Below, in pieces: positions 1 through 10,934 of a stretch of 64,000 bases of DNA. Made by a program: the position numbers and the translations under genes. Source of the DNA: Pinus tabuliformis (Eukaryota; Streptophyta; Pinopsida; Pinales; Pinaceae). The stretch spans positions 454,093,731-454,157,730 of the forward strand of contig CM062810.1 in assembly GCA_031772625.1 (NCBI GenBank), written 5' to 3'. Position 1 is the first letter of the stretch, and the number at the start of each line of letters is the position of its first letter. Below the pieces are notes generated by a model. It did not search any database. It was not told where the DNA came from and saw only the letters and a list, made by a program, of their open reading frames with translations.

Positions 1-219
1 TCCTATACTCAGATCAAAAACTGACATAGAAAACTAACTACTACTCTGGTACAGGAATGATCTTGTAATACATCACAAGTATAGACTCATGTGGACACCG
101 TATGGACGCAGCCATCTGTTTATGAATAGTCCATTATATAATGAATACAAAATTCCTTGCAGCCTGGATTGTGGAAACTAGATCCAGGGTCTTCATTTAT
201 ACTTCCTGAAACAATACGA
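1..219. other. Tat-A 3' region, no recognisable content
   Basis: This stretch has no convincing coding potential. It is probably the distal 3' non-coding region of Tat-A, since no LTR boundary is visible and the second Tat-A LTR must lie to the left of base 1. Confidence 0.4.
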
Positions 220-220
220 T

Positions 221-480
221 TCTATCCATGCGAATGAATGTGTTGAAGTCGAACATGGTAGAAACCACTTGATTACCAGTCAATGATGTAAATTGTTAAC
301 AAGTGTGAGAGAAACCAGCAGTGATGTCAATGGCTCTCAAAGTACCCAGTACAATCCATGAAATGTGAATAAATGTGTTGATGTCGAACATGTCACAGAA
401 TCCTTTGATCGAAGGTTAATGATGCAAACTTTCGTCAAAGGCGAGAAACCTGCCATTGAGGCATGCAGATCTCAAGGTAC
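221..480. repeat. Two degenerate tandem units of about 130 bp in the Tat-A 3' region
   Basis: A segment starting near 223 and another near 354 share an opening block (an ATCCATG word, then GTGTTGAAGTCGAACATG against GTGTTGATGTCGAACATG). They also share a middle block (AATGATGTAAA against AATGATGCAAA), a GAGAAACC word, and an end block near 337 and 471 (CTCTCAAAGTAC against ATCTCAAGGTAC). Hypervariable tandem repeats in the 3' untranslated region are a known habit of plant Tat/Ogre elements and can seed satellites. Confidence 0.6.
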
Positions 481-481
481 T

Positions 482-1500
482 GATGATTTCTAGATCATAT
501 TTCTAGATAATGAGCTGAAGTCGATAGAAAGCGAACCGTCACAGGCAAGCCCACAACACAAAATCATAGATCAAGTTGAAAAGATTTAGTTGCAAGGACT
601 GACTCAGGGATGGTCAAGATGGATGACAGATATTTTGCAGATGAATGGCTTATTGGCAGTGACCTCTTGAACACATAACGACATGACAGATGGCTTGGTG
701 ACAATTGAACCAAAGTTAATACCCAGAAACCGGCTGAAGACTTTCAATGTGGTTTGATCAACTGTTAGGCAAAGGATTTCCCAACCCAGATGAATAAAAG
801 TGTCATGTTCAAGAGTGGTTACAAAGTATGACAAACAGGCTCATTTTTCTCTCTTTCCCCCACCATTTCTGGCAAGTACCTCTTTATTTTTGACAAGCTT
901 GATGAGGATAACATTTTCTTGATTATAAGCTCATCCTTCGGATGAGTCCAACTTAGTTTAAATTCGAACCCTAAGAAGGAGTGGTTCATTCCTGTTTGTA
1001 ATTGAACAGGTCCTTTACTGTGAAATTTTAACGAGTCCAGTATAGGAGAAACTCGGCGTTTTTCAATTTTAGAGAGTCTGAAAAAACTTAAGGAAACTCC
1101 AAGGTTGACCTTTTTCGTAAATTTGTGTCTCCCAAGCTCAAAAATGTATAAAATAATACTTGAGAGAACTGCTTGATCTTTTACGACCAAGGAGTACTTT
1201 TCATAATTAGTGCCCTTGATCCGAAAAAGTAAAAAAGCGATCAATAACATGTCATTTTATAACCAATATCGAATTTGAAACGACAAAAATCCGGCAATCT
1301 TTTCATGTTTTAGGAGTCAGAAAAGAGCTTAAAGGTGACTCTAAATGTTTTTCCATCGAAAATGATAGACTTTGCCTGAATAATCCATTATCCTGAACAA
1401 AAATGCAAACATTACTCATACCTATTTGAAATGGATAAAAATGTCACAAAAATACCTTTCCAAAGTGAAACATAAACAAATTTGCAATTTATTTACTCAA
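482..1500. other. Tat-A 3' region upstream of the antisense gene
   Basis: About 1 kb of AT-rich sequence with no recognisable protein. A 143-residue open frame on the minus strand (819-1250) matches nothing I know and has no composition bias typical of coding sequence here. The segment may hold upstream promoter sequence for the antisense gene that follows. Confidence 0.4.
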
Positions 1501-1506
1501 AAAACT

Positions 1507-1514
1507 TATAAAAA
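1507..1514 (+). promoter_or_regulatory. TATA box of the Tat-A antisense gene
   Basis: TATAAAAA is followed by GGG and, about 30 bases on, by a transcript-leader-like stretch. A splice-donor-like CAG/GTAATC lies at 1636-1644, with acceptor-like TTTTAG near 1686-1691 and a second acceptor-like GATGCAG near 1962-1968. Antisense accessory genes of Grande-type Tat elements are reported to be transcribed from their own promoter, and this arrangement fits. The promoter and leader intron are inferred. Confidence 0.45.
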
Positions 1515-1729
1515 GGGCCTTTGTCAATTCATTTTTACCGTTTGAGTTTTGGGTGAGAAAATAGTGCTTTTGTTCAGAAAACTTCCCGTGTAGATTCCGG
1601 AAAATCCAACCGTCAGAATCAAACACCGTCTTCTCCAGGTAATCCACATCATCCTACTCTTCATTTTTAACAATTTCATTTCTTGTTTTAGGCGTTCATT
1701 TCATTTTTGGAGGGTTTTTAGGCTTAAAA

Positions 1730-1890
1730 CCCACGCGCGGGGGCCCGCAGGTGTACCACTGCTGGCCTGCGGACCCCGACTTTTTCTCCATTGGGAAAAA
1801 GTCAGGGGTCCGCGCCTTCCATATAGACAAGGTGCGGTCCCACGCACTGTGTCTAACCTTGAGGGTGCAGTCCCTGCCGCAAGGGTTTTT
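1730..1890. repeat. GC-rich module (copy 1 of 3) in Tat-A
   Basis: A GC- and CpG-rich island in AT-rich surroundings, built from GGTCCGC and GGTGCGG words. The part at 1829-1870 resembles 12778-12825 in the leader (AAGGTGCGG, ACGCACTGTGTC and AGGGTGC appear in the same order). A more distant version lies in the LTR at 13785-13880. Copy 1 contains the hairpin at 1769-1813. Confidence 0.55.
1769..1813. other. Strong GC-rich hairpin
   Basis: The left arm (1769-1786) begins GCGGACCCCGAC and ends in TTTTTC. The right arm (1795-1813) begins GAAAAAGTC and ends GGGGTCCGC. They pair along all 18 bases of the left arm with a single bulged base and an 8-base loop. The sequence lies in the putative leader of the antisense gene. 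Confidence 0.75.
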
Positions 1891-2009
1891 AACCCAAAAT
1901 TTCTCAAAATTGGACTGAACAAAATAATTTCTAGCATTCTAATTTATCTTTTTACGTGATGCAGAGAGTACATCATGCTATATTAGCATGAACGAGAGCA
2001 TGAGGACGT

Positions 2010-3186
2010 GGATTCTGTCACATGGAATCATCAGCCTTCGCTTGATGCTTTGAAGGCGTGCAGCCTGTACAAATTCTGGGCCACTCCTGGCATGAGGGCT
2101 CAGGTGGATTTCTTACAGTGGCTGGTTGACAGATGGAGTATACAGGACCATTGATTCTTCATTGGTGGCCATCAGCTCGTAATCGAGCTGGCGGACATAT
2201 ATTTCTTGACTGGTTTGCCTAAGAGAGGAGAAGACTTGACTCTGTACGGGGCTAGGCCAGGTGGCCAGTCTGTCAATAGCCTCCGGCTAGAGTTCTGCAA
2301 CAGCCAGGCTAGAGACAAAGGGATAGACATAAAAACCATATCCCATCCTGAACTCATGGTGATCGCGTTTACTGTCACCAGACTTTGCGGGAGTGCCGCA
2401 TTACATATTGCCACCAGATCCCAGATGCGTATGGCAGTTGATTTCTTTCGAGGCACCATCTTCAACTGGTGCGATGTTGTGTTGGCCAATGTGAAAGCCC
2501 AACTGACCAGGGCCAAGAACGGACAACTAAAGACCTTTGGTTATGGGGCTTTGGTTGTGAGTTTTGGTCTGGAGAGGGTTCCCATGTTGATCCCACAGCA
2601 CCTTACTGTTGGAGCTGGGCTTCCTTGAGAGCCCAAACTGATGCGATGGGTCGCGGTTATGGCCCGTCACCCAGACGAGAGGACAGAGGTTGCTCGATTC
2701 AAACTTGAGTATTTCCAATGGTTGGAAAACCAGGTCTTTTCTATTCAGGACTTCCCTTACGCTGGGGTAGATTTTCGTGGTGACCCAGACATGGTTCTTC
2801 CACCAGGAGAGCAGTGGGATGACTCAGGTAAAATCATTTTCAACATTTTTCCTATTTTATTTTTTTTTTATTATTTTTCCATCGTCCCAAAATTGATAGC
2901 AAAAGTTCCAAATGCAGATGCGGATCCACAGCGACTAGCCGCTCTCAGGCCTTACGAGAGGAAACAACCAGTTGCAGCCGGGCCAGCCCCACAGGGCGAA
3001 TCAGCAGAGGTTTTGGCCGAGTTGGAGGGTCATCTCGAGCGCTTGACAGGAGATATTCCAGAGACCACTATAGATGACATTCCTCGTCGAATTCAGCGCT
3101 ATGTGATTGGGGTCCCGAGACCTTTTAGGAGGTTCCTTTGCAAGGTGGCCCGTGTGGTGGTTTCTTATCAAGATCATCACCAGTGA
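2010..3186 (+). pseudogene. Tat-A antisense accessory gene, plant-mobile-domain-like
   Basis: Protein-like sequence on the strand opposite to gag-pol, in the 3' region between the second RNase H and the missing 3' LTR. Recognisable words are TPGMRAQVDFLQWLVDRW, then YFLTGLPKRGEDLTLYGARP near 2195-2255, a central helical segment to about 2625, then RFKLEYFQWLENQVFSIQDF. A 90-base AT-rich insert at 2828-2917 has GT...AG ends and looks like a small intron whose length keeps the frame. The YFLTGLP-type start vaguely resembles the plant mobile domain seen in transposon-derived proteins; I cannot make a firm family call. Tat elements Grande and Retand are known to carry an antisense gene here, Grande's product being nuclear. 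Broken at about two points. Confidence 0.6.
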
Positions 3187-3305
3187 TAGGATGATCGCCT
3201 ATTGTGGGCACATATGACATTTTTGTTTTTTGTACTTATCATTTTTGTCGATCATAAGGTGTTTTTTTGAACCTATGATCGAGGATATATATTTATTGAT
3301 ACACT

Positions 3306-3352
<47 letters not shown>

Positions 3353-3403
3353 GGCTTATCTTGTAAATCATGTTATGGAATGGTTTTAAATTTACATGTA
3401 TGA
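3187..3403. other. Convergent intergenic gap with (AT)n microsatellite at about 3308-3348
   Basis: The ends of the antisense gene (plus) and of the second RNase H (minus) face each other here. The gap is AT-rich and contains about 20 AT dinucleotides. Both transcripts would have to terminate in or across this gap. Confidence 0.6.
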
Positions 3404-3850
3404 TTATTGCAAATGTCTACTTAACATTCGAGAAGCAATTTCATCTGCTAATGTATTTAAAGATCTTGAAATATGCTGATATTCAATATAATCAAATTCA
3501 CGTTCCAAGAGACGCACTCTCAAAAATAATCTTAATAATACTGGATTTCTAATGGCATACACTCTATTAAGCTGTAATACAACGAGTTTAGAATCTAACC
3601 TCACTATCAAACTCCGAATCCAAAATGAAATAGATTCAGATAATAACTCAATCACTGCACTATACTCAGCAATGTTGTTCATTGTTTGACCGAGGCTTAC
3701 CCCATGCATAGATACTAACTCGTCAGAGGGCGAATAGATAACCCAAGCTGCAGAAGAAATGTTCTGTGTATTACGACAAGCACCATCAGTGAAACCAATG
3801 TATGTTCGGAGAGGCATCAACATCTGCAATATCGAGAGTAAAACCAAGAT
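3404..3850 (-). pseudogene. Tat-A second RNase H (plant/archaeal-type, aRNH)
   Basis: The reading contains YIGFTDGACRNT (first catalytic Asp), NNIAEYSAVIELL (Glu), IVRLDSKLVVLQLN (Asp) and a terminal NTLADEIAS (last Asp). This is the layout of a plant-style RNase H rather than the retroelement RNase H fused to RT. An additional RNase H of this type is a known acquisition of plant Tat elements and is thought to help remove RNA during reverse transcription. Here it follows integrase. Its start is preceded on the minus strand by a pyrimidine-rich run ending in TTGCAG, a splice-acceptor-like site, so it may be reached by splicing; Ogre elements are known to splice. Confidence 0.75.
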
Positions 3851-3959
3851 AAGCAGGAATAATGATGAAAAAACACTCTCTAAGCTAAGCACATTTTTAA
3901 ACTAAAACACACCAGCTAGAAAGAAAAACTATCCTAACTAAAAATCTCCATACCCATTC

Positions 3960-5200
3960 TTTAAGCATAATACCTCTTCAAGTAAAGACCATTTCTGGGT
4001 TTACCTAAAGAGTCCCCGTCAAAGTCTACCAATTCATAGGCCCCTTTTGCTAGCTTTCACTTGACAACATAGGGACCATGCCACATAGGAACGGATTTTC
4101 CAGCGCCTAATTTATCATTAGCTTGATCGTAAACTAAGACTAGATCTCCTTCCGAAAAATTTCGAGGGGTCACATTTCGATCATACTGAGCTTTCATACG
4201 TTTTGCGTGAGTTTCGATCGCCATGCAACATTACATCGATTCTCATCTAATTGAGCCAAGTATAATAAACACTTTTCCTCTTCGAAAGTGGCTGGAAGTA
4301 ACTCGATGGCCATTTGCAATGACGGGATTTCGCATTCAATGGGTAACACAACTTCCAGACCATAGACTAGTTGGAAATGAGTGAACCCTGTTGATGTTTT
4401 TACTGAATTTTGGTATGCCCAGAGCGCTGAAAATAGCATGTTATGCCAATTCGACCGATGAATCCCAATGATTCGTCGGATCATGAAGACTAAAACTTTG
4501 TTGATGGATTCAACCAGACCATTAGCTTGTGGATAATAAGGTGTTGAAGTATCGTGACGCAAACCAAGCTGGCCTGTAAGTTCGGTCATCAAAACGTTTC
4601 GAAAATGACGCCCAGGTCAGTGATTATCGCTTGTGGGACACCAAACCTAGCAATTATATGATTGAACATGAAAATTGCAGCTGTCTTGCTATCTGCCTCA
4701 AATGTAGGCATCGCCTCGGCCCACTTGGTAAAATAATCTACCGCAAGGATGATATACGCATGCCCCCCGGCCGAGTGAGGGTTACATGTGATAAAATCGA
4801 TACCCCATTTGGCAAAAGTACCAATGGCAATTATAGGGTGGAGAGGAGCAGGTGGAGCACGCATCTTTCGATCAAAAATTTGGAAGTTGTGGCATTTTTG
4901 GACCACAGTAATACAATCTTTAAACAAAGACGGCTAGAACTAGCCAGCGCGCAATATCTTTTGGGCTCTGGCATATCTAGACATATGACCGCCACATGCT
5001 CCAGAGTGACAGTTATTTAGAACCCTTTCAGCTTCCTCATGAGTTAAGTAACGTCGAAAAACAGAGTCTGCCCCACGACGATAAAGAGTATCTCCAATAA
5101 TCCTATATTGTTGGGACTGGAATCGTCTTTTCCCGACGTTCTGACCTTGAAATTTCTGGTCGAAAGGATTGGGTCTAGAGATAAATGATGATATCCCCAT
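3960..5200 (-). pseudogene. Tat-A integrase
   Basis: From high to low coordinates: the N-terminal HHCC zinc-binding part (HEEAERVLNNCHSG with a later CITVVQKCHNF); the catalytic core with KWGIDFITCNPHS (first Asp), IITDLGVIF (second Asp) and GLVESINKVL (Glu); and a C-terminal domain around 3960-4200 with GDLVLVYDQ and WHGPYVV words typical of Ty3/gypsy. The protein inserts the cDNA into the genome. It follows RT-RNase H directly, the normal Ty3/gypsy order. Part of a broken polyprotein. Confidence 0.85.
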
Positions 5201-6780
5201 ACCACGGATCTAAAGTGCTGATTAGAAACAAGGATTCGTCTGCAATGGGCTCCTCCGGCACAGTTTCTGTGTCAGCACGTGGGAATTCACACATTAACTC
5301 CGCAAAAACTAAAGATTTCTTAGACTTGGATTTCTCAAATTCCAAGTCGAACTCCTGCAGGATAACAATCCATTTAGAGTACTTGCCCCCTAGCAATTGC
5401 TTGGTCAAAATGTAGATCATAGGGTTGCAATTCGAAATTACTGTAGTTTTACGTAGTAAAATGTAGTGACGAAAACGTTGGACAACTTGAACAGCTGCCA
5501 ATGCCAATTTCTCCACATGTGAGTATTTTAGCTCAGTGGGATTTAAATTTAGACTAAGGTAATATATCACATGTTCAGTACCGAATTCATCTTCCTGAAC
5601 TAAGACCATTCCAATGGTGGAATGAGAGGCGGCGAGATACAAGAAGTAATCCTGTTTGTAGTTGGGAGGATGCAATAACGGTGCATGGGTCAACGCATGT
5701 TTGAGCGCATCAAAAGATTTCTGAGCTATCTCATCCCAATAGAATGGAATATTTTGTTTCAACAACGAGGTAAAACCCTTTGTAACCTCAGCGTAGTTAG
5801 GAATGAATCGTCGTAAAATGTTTGCTTTCCCTTGCAAACTTGGGAGTTGGCGAAGACTCGAAGGAGGAGGCAATTTGACAATAGCTTCGACCTTCGAGGG
5901 ATCGACGTGAATGTTGGCTTTTGAAACTGCAAACCCCAGCAATCGACCCGTTTCTATACAAAATACAAATTTGTGTGGGTTCAACTGAATCCGATAATCC
6001 CTACACCTCATAAAGATTGCTCGTAAATGGACAAGGTGATCAGCTCGATGTAATGAATGAGCAGGTAAGTCATCGAGATAGGGTTGCACAATGTGCTTGA
6101 TGTCATGAAACGCATAAGACATGGCCCTTTGAAAAGTTTCTCCAGCATTCTTGAGCCCAAAAGGTAACTTGCAATAAGAAAATGTCCCTCATGGACAAAT
6201 GAAAGCCGTTTTTGGTTGATTGGCAGGTAGAATGTTGATTTGATTGTATTCGGAAAAACCATCCATGAAGGAGAATATTTCGTTGTTGGCACAATCATCA
6301 ATGATTTGATCGATATAGGGAGTTGGGTAATTGTCCTTTGGACAGGCTCAATTGATGTCCCTATAATCGATACATATTCTTATTGTTCCCTGCTTTTTGT
6401 TAACTAGAACAATATTTGATACCCAATCCGTTAACGGGATTGGATAAATGAAACCTGCTTTGAGTAATTTTTCAACTTCTGCTTTAATTGCAGCAACTTT
6501 TCTTGGGTGAATCTAACGCAAACGTTGCCAGATGGGTTTAGCATCCGGGTAAGTCTTGATCTCATGAACAACAATCTCGGGATCAATTCCTGGCATTTCC
6601 TCATAGGACCAGGCAAACACGTCGCGGAATTCTTGAAATAGGGCCTTATATATTTGAATTTCGTCATCTGTACTGAGGCAACTATATGAATGTTCTCAAC
6701 AATTCCAGGCTTAACCAAAATGTCAATAGGAATAGTTCGAGAGATGTTTCCCAAATTTAACTCTGAATCTGGATGTTTCA
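5200..6780 (-). pseudogene. Tat-A reverse transcriptase and RNase H
   Basis: The minus-strand reading contains the RT active-site region with QPYLDDLPAHS (YxDD), the following INPHKFVF-like and VDPSKVEAIVKLPPP segments, the connection FYWDEIAQKSFDALKHALT, then the retroelement RNase H with FLYLAASHSTIGMVLVQ and HVEKLALAAVQVVQRFRHY. These blocks, in this order and followed by integrase, define Ty3/gypsy. The catalytic Asp pair of RT is visible. Sequence style is closest to Tat because of the extra RNase H and the neighbouring 3' region. Fossil, broken at several points. Confidence 0.88.
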
Positions 6781-6787
6781 TTGGATT

Positions 6788-7785
6788 CTAAGGTTCCTTG
6801 ACATATTCAGTCATAAAAATTGATGAAAAATAATTTTCAAAATGATCATTCTCGGGTAAAAATGAAGATCTGTGATGGAGATCTTCCCTTGGTAAATCAT
6901 CTACACATAGGATTTCACGAATTTTCTCATCATAGTGAACAAGTTCAGAAAACGTGATCGAATCCGAGCTTGATGTGAAAAGTGATTCTTCACGGACCAC
7001 ATTCATTAGGTCAGTTTCGGTTGAAAATGGGTCGGTAAACGATTGCATGGCCTCATACACAATTTCATATGGACTCAAAGGCATGACATCACCAAATGAG
7101 TCTATCTCAGATTCAGAAGGAATGATCCAAGGATCATCATAAACAATGGTGTCTGACGTAATCATATGAATGGTTGCAAATGAAGACGATGCGTTGATTG
7201 GAGGAAAAGGAAAAGTTCCCAGTAAACCGACATCTTTAACTAGTCCTACTCCAACATCCTTATACGGGATAGTCGTTTTACCAACATGCTAAATACTTTC
7301 AGAAGAGGCTGGGTCGGATGAAAAGTAAGCCAGCTGGTCTATACGATCTTTCCATTATGAGGAAACTTTATAACCCGAAAGACCGATGAAACGACCGCTG
7401 ACATAGCGTAAGACCAACTTCGACCCAAGAGAAGGTTGTAATCTAGAGGGGCATCAACCACCTCCACATCTAAATTAACGGTTTTTCCTTCAACCCCTAT
7501 AGGAAAATCCTGTAGAATGCCAAAAGGATGAAACCCACGGCCATCAAAGGCCTTTAGAATTGTCGGGGATTGATTTAGCGAAGGAGAACCAAGCGATATC
7601 CAACACTGTATCGACACAATACACGTTGAGGCTCCCTCATCAATTACAGTCTGATGAATAGGCCTGTTTTTGACTATCATTGGAATCTGGAAAGCCATTT
7701 GATGAGGCAAACGCGGTGTACTATTTTCTAGATCGAAAATTATTAGGTTCGAGTCTTGAACGTCAACAGCTCCTATAGCCGACAA
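6788..7785 (-). pseudogene. Tat-A protease and linker to RT
   Basis: The aspartic-protease-like part lies at about 7339-7785: IHQTVIDEGASTCIVS holds the active-site-like DEGAS (a DxGA variant common in Tat-type proteases), followed by VVDAPLDYNLLLGRSW, the flap/C-terminal block. An acidic linker (6788-7165) with DDLPREDLHHRSSFLP connects to RT. The same linker style (DYPWDDMHHH) occurs in the Tat-B pieces at about 19545 and 57525, which ties Tat-A and Tat-B together. Confidence 0.8.
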
Positions 7786-8210
7786 AAGTAATTTACGCTA
7801 TGCTGGACATGATTGCAGCACCTCCAATGCCTACATTGCTGAAGGTGAAACAACTAAATCCTCAACAATGTTATAATTTTGAGCCGCTCTCGCATGTGGA
7901 TTGAAAGCTGACTTCCGAAGTATACCCCTTGCGGGTGGTTTGATTACCAAGTCTAGATTAGGTTTTTGGATCTGTAGCTAAGGTTGATGGATTAGAGTGA
8001 GAAGATTCTGCTTCTTTACCATCAACAGGACTTTTACTACCATAATCATGCAATCGAGTCGCAATCCTAACATGGGACATCATCAGTATGGGTTCTTCAT
8101 TGGAATTCGAGGAAGAACCTATCGCTTACTGTCTTGAGCTAGAAAAGGATCCTTCAAAACAGCAGGAGTTTGGGAACCTTTGACAATCTTCGCAACCTCT
8201 GCACGATGAG

Positions 8211-8252
8211 GGCAATCTCTTGTAAAATGTTCATTGTCACAAATGAGACAAG
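8211..8252 (-). pseudogene. Tat-A gag zinc knuckle
   Basis: The minus-strand reading gives CLICDNEHFTRDC, a CX2CX4HX4C zinc knuckle that would bind genomic RNA. It lies between the capsid-like region and the protease, its usual place. Confidence 0.8.
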
Positions 8253-8299
8253 GATAACGAGGTTTGCGCTTTTCATCATTGGATTCTGATTTTTCAGGT

Positions 8300-9212
8300 T
8301 TCTCCTTTAAATTTTTGTTCGTTTTATTCTTCTTCTTTCCTTCTTCTTCCCACCGGATTTTGATTTGGCTGCAGATGACTCTATGACGTGAATATCGGCG
8401 AAAATCACTGCAGAAGAATCTCCTGTCGGGGAATCAGGCAAGGTTATGATAGGAGAAGAACTCTTGGAAGACTTCTTCTTACTTTTAGTGTTAACTGTAC
8501 CAATCATACCATCGGCGGCATGAGATCCCGAAGGAGCTGTAGTGATTTGATTTTTCTTGGGAAGATTGGGGATTTTCTCATGTAACGTACCTAACTGAGT
8601 ATAGACCAAGTCAAGGTACTGTGCTTGAGCAATTACTTGCTCCTCAGTAACAACTCCGGCTTTAGCTACATCTTCAGTGATCTTTGGCAACAAAGATTTT
8701 ACAAACCACTCAGCCAAGATCTGATCCGGAATAAAAACCTTCACTAAATGCCGTCGACGTCTCCACTCATGAATATGATCTGAAATGTAAGTGGACGTCG
8801 ATTGTTTTAACGAAGTTAACAATTCCGTGCCATTGTCATATCAGACTGGCAACTAAAAATGAGTTAAAAACGAGGTAGCTAACTGACTAAAATTATAAAA
8901 AGTTCCTCGTGGTAACTCAATGTACCACTTGGCCGCGAGACCAATTAGAGTGTGCTGGAAAAGTCTTAGACAGATTGAATCATCTGAAATGGAGTTAGAC
9001 GCACACCAGAGGTGGTAAGTCATCACATGGTTCGACGGGTCCTCTCCTGATTTACCTTCGAACTTAGGAATGTCACTAAGCAACTTATTCGGTATTGGCG
9101 ACCAAAATGGAAGATAATTAATGGGATCGTTTGTTAGGCACGACAAGTCAGGCAAGTCCAAAGTTGCGATAAATGGTAACTGACGATTAGGGTCCCTAAA
9201 ACTCTGGGTCAT
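8300..9212 (-). pseudogene. Tat-A gag capsid-like domain
   Basis: Contains KFEGKSGEDPSNHVMTYHLW, DSICLRLFQHTLIGLAAKWY and TFYNFSQLATSFLTHF, the signature of the plant retrotransposon gag family (PF03732 type). A lysine-rich tail with SHAADGMIGTVNT follows; the same SHAADG word recurs in Tat-B gag near 35930. The protein forms the virus-like particle. About 0.5-1 kb of Q/P-rich sequence precedes it. Confidence 0.82.
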
Positions 9213-9229
9213 GAGACCAGCCCCAGGAG

Positions 9230-10934
9230 GAGGATATCTAGGATAACTAGGAATAGGAATTGCATTTGGGATATTGTATCCTCTCGGAAAACTAGGATTA
9301 ACCGGACTGTACTGGGGTTGCTAAGGTTGTTGATATGTGTACCCAGGGTACGGTTGATACTGATAGACTAGCTGCTGCACAGCAGGACCGAATTGGTACT
9401 CTCCCTGGTACGGTTGATAAGTAAATTGTGGTTGACTTGTGACAATCGTACTTGAACCAGGTTGTCCTACAGGCATCTAAACTGAAGTTTGAATCATAGA
9501 TCCAGACGGTGGTAAAGATGTCTGAGGAGTAGATATAGGAACAGTAGAAACCGGAGCTGTCGATACTCCAGAAGTAGGTGGGGTAGATTGAACAGATGTT
9601 GCGGCAGTTGTAGCAGTCGTTTGAGGTGGAGTACGAGGCGTACTAGGCCCAGGCTGAGAAACTAACGAAGGTACAAAATTTTGAATATTAGAATGGACTG
9701 GTTGCTGGGGTGTACCATAAACTAAGGGTTGTCTAGCTTGAGATGACAACTGTACATTTGGCTACAACACTTGTTGAGTTTGCGATGGATCCCACACTAT
9801 ATTCATTCCAGGGTACGGACCCATAACAGGTTGAGAATATTGAGGACCATAACTGGGTTGAGGGTAGGATTGATAATTTAAAGGTACATTTCCCATTACT
9901 TGGACATACGTTTGACTGGAGGGTGGTTGGAAACCTTGGTTCGAGTACTGACCTTGGGGTTGATACCCTTGAGGCACGTACTGATACTGGGGTTGACCTT
10001 GAGGTATAAATTGATACTAGGGTTGACCTTGCGGTACATATTGAGTCTAGGGTTGACCTTGAGGAACGTATTGTCCCGTAGGTATGTACTGTCCTTGAGG
10101 TTGCCCCCCAGATGCAACTTGGGTACCTTGAGGTTGCCCCCCAGGAGATAATTGAGGCTGCCCCCCAGGTGGTAACTGGGCACCTTGAGATTGAGGATTG
10201 GGAATAGAACCTGACATCATGAGAATGTCTTCTATGCTAAATGTCTTAGTACCATTGCTTTCAGTTAATAACCCTTGCTCAATGGTTTGAGGAGATGCTC
10301 TCGAAAAAGTACCAGAAAGTGACTGATACCCAGAGGGAACAGAAGGACCACCGTACAAAAAGGATTCGGGCGATTGAGTAAACATGGACGACTGTCTTGA
10401 CATATTTAACGGAGGATAATAACCTCTAGGTGTTGGGTGATAAGGAACACGAGGTAGTGAAAAGCTTAACGCTAGGTTTTCTAAGAAATTAGTCAAAGAA
10501 AGATACCAAGTACTACTCCTAGGTGGACTGTAAAAAATTGATTCACGCTCCCTTAGTTCAATAACAGGTTGATTTTCAGGGATAGGGATGCCTACTTCTT
10601 CTTCCAGAGTAGCAAGTTCTTCAATAGCTATAAGTCCAGAAGGAAGATCTTGGGTGATTACCCTTTCTACCCTAGGTGAACCATGACTGCTAGAAGCTGG
10701 AGAAGCAAACCCCGATGTCGGAGTAGCAACAAATTCACTTTCAGGTTCAGATATTTCAGGTTCCTCACCTATATCACTATTAGATGAAAAGCTACTAGTA
10801 ACTTTGGAAACAGACACTGACTGCGGATTATAATCTGCTACTAACGCTTGAAAATCAGGATGTACCACCAAAGAAGACTCTCCTTCTTCAGGTGACCCAA
10901 CTCTACTGTCTCTAGGAGTTACGAGGACTTTCAA
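9230..10934 (-). pseudogene. Tat-A gag N-terminal low-complexity region with Q/P/G repeats
   Basis: The N-terminal segment at about 10200-10934 is acidic and Ser/Pro-rich (SPEEGESSLVVHPDFQALVA). It is followed at about 9900-10180 by DNA tandem repeats of about 27-30 bp coding for PQGQ, QPQGQY and PGGQPQ-type units, then by more QP-rich sequence to 9230. Such regions are expected to be disordered. The tandem units are visible as repeated GGTTGACCTTGAGG and TTGAGGTTGCCCCCC on the plus strand. Confidence 0.7.

Noticed and set aside
819-1250. 143-residue minus-strand frame in the Tat-A 3' region
   Set aside because: No motif, no family resemblance, and on the strand and place where only non-coding 3' sequence is expected.
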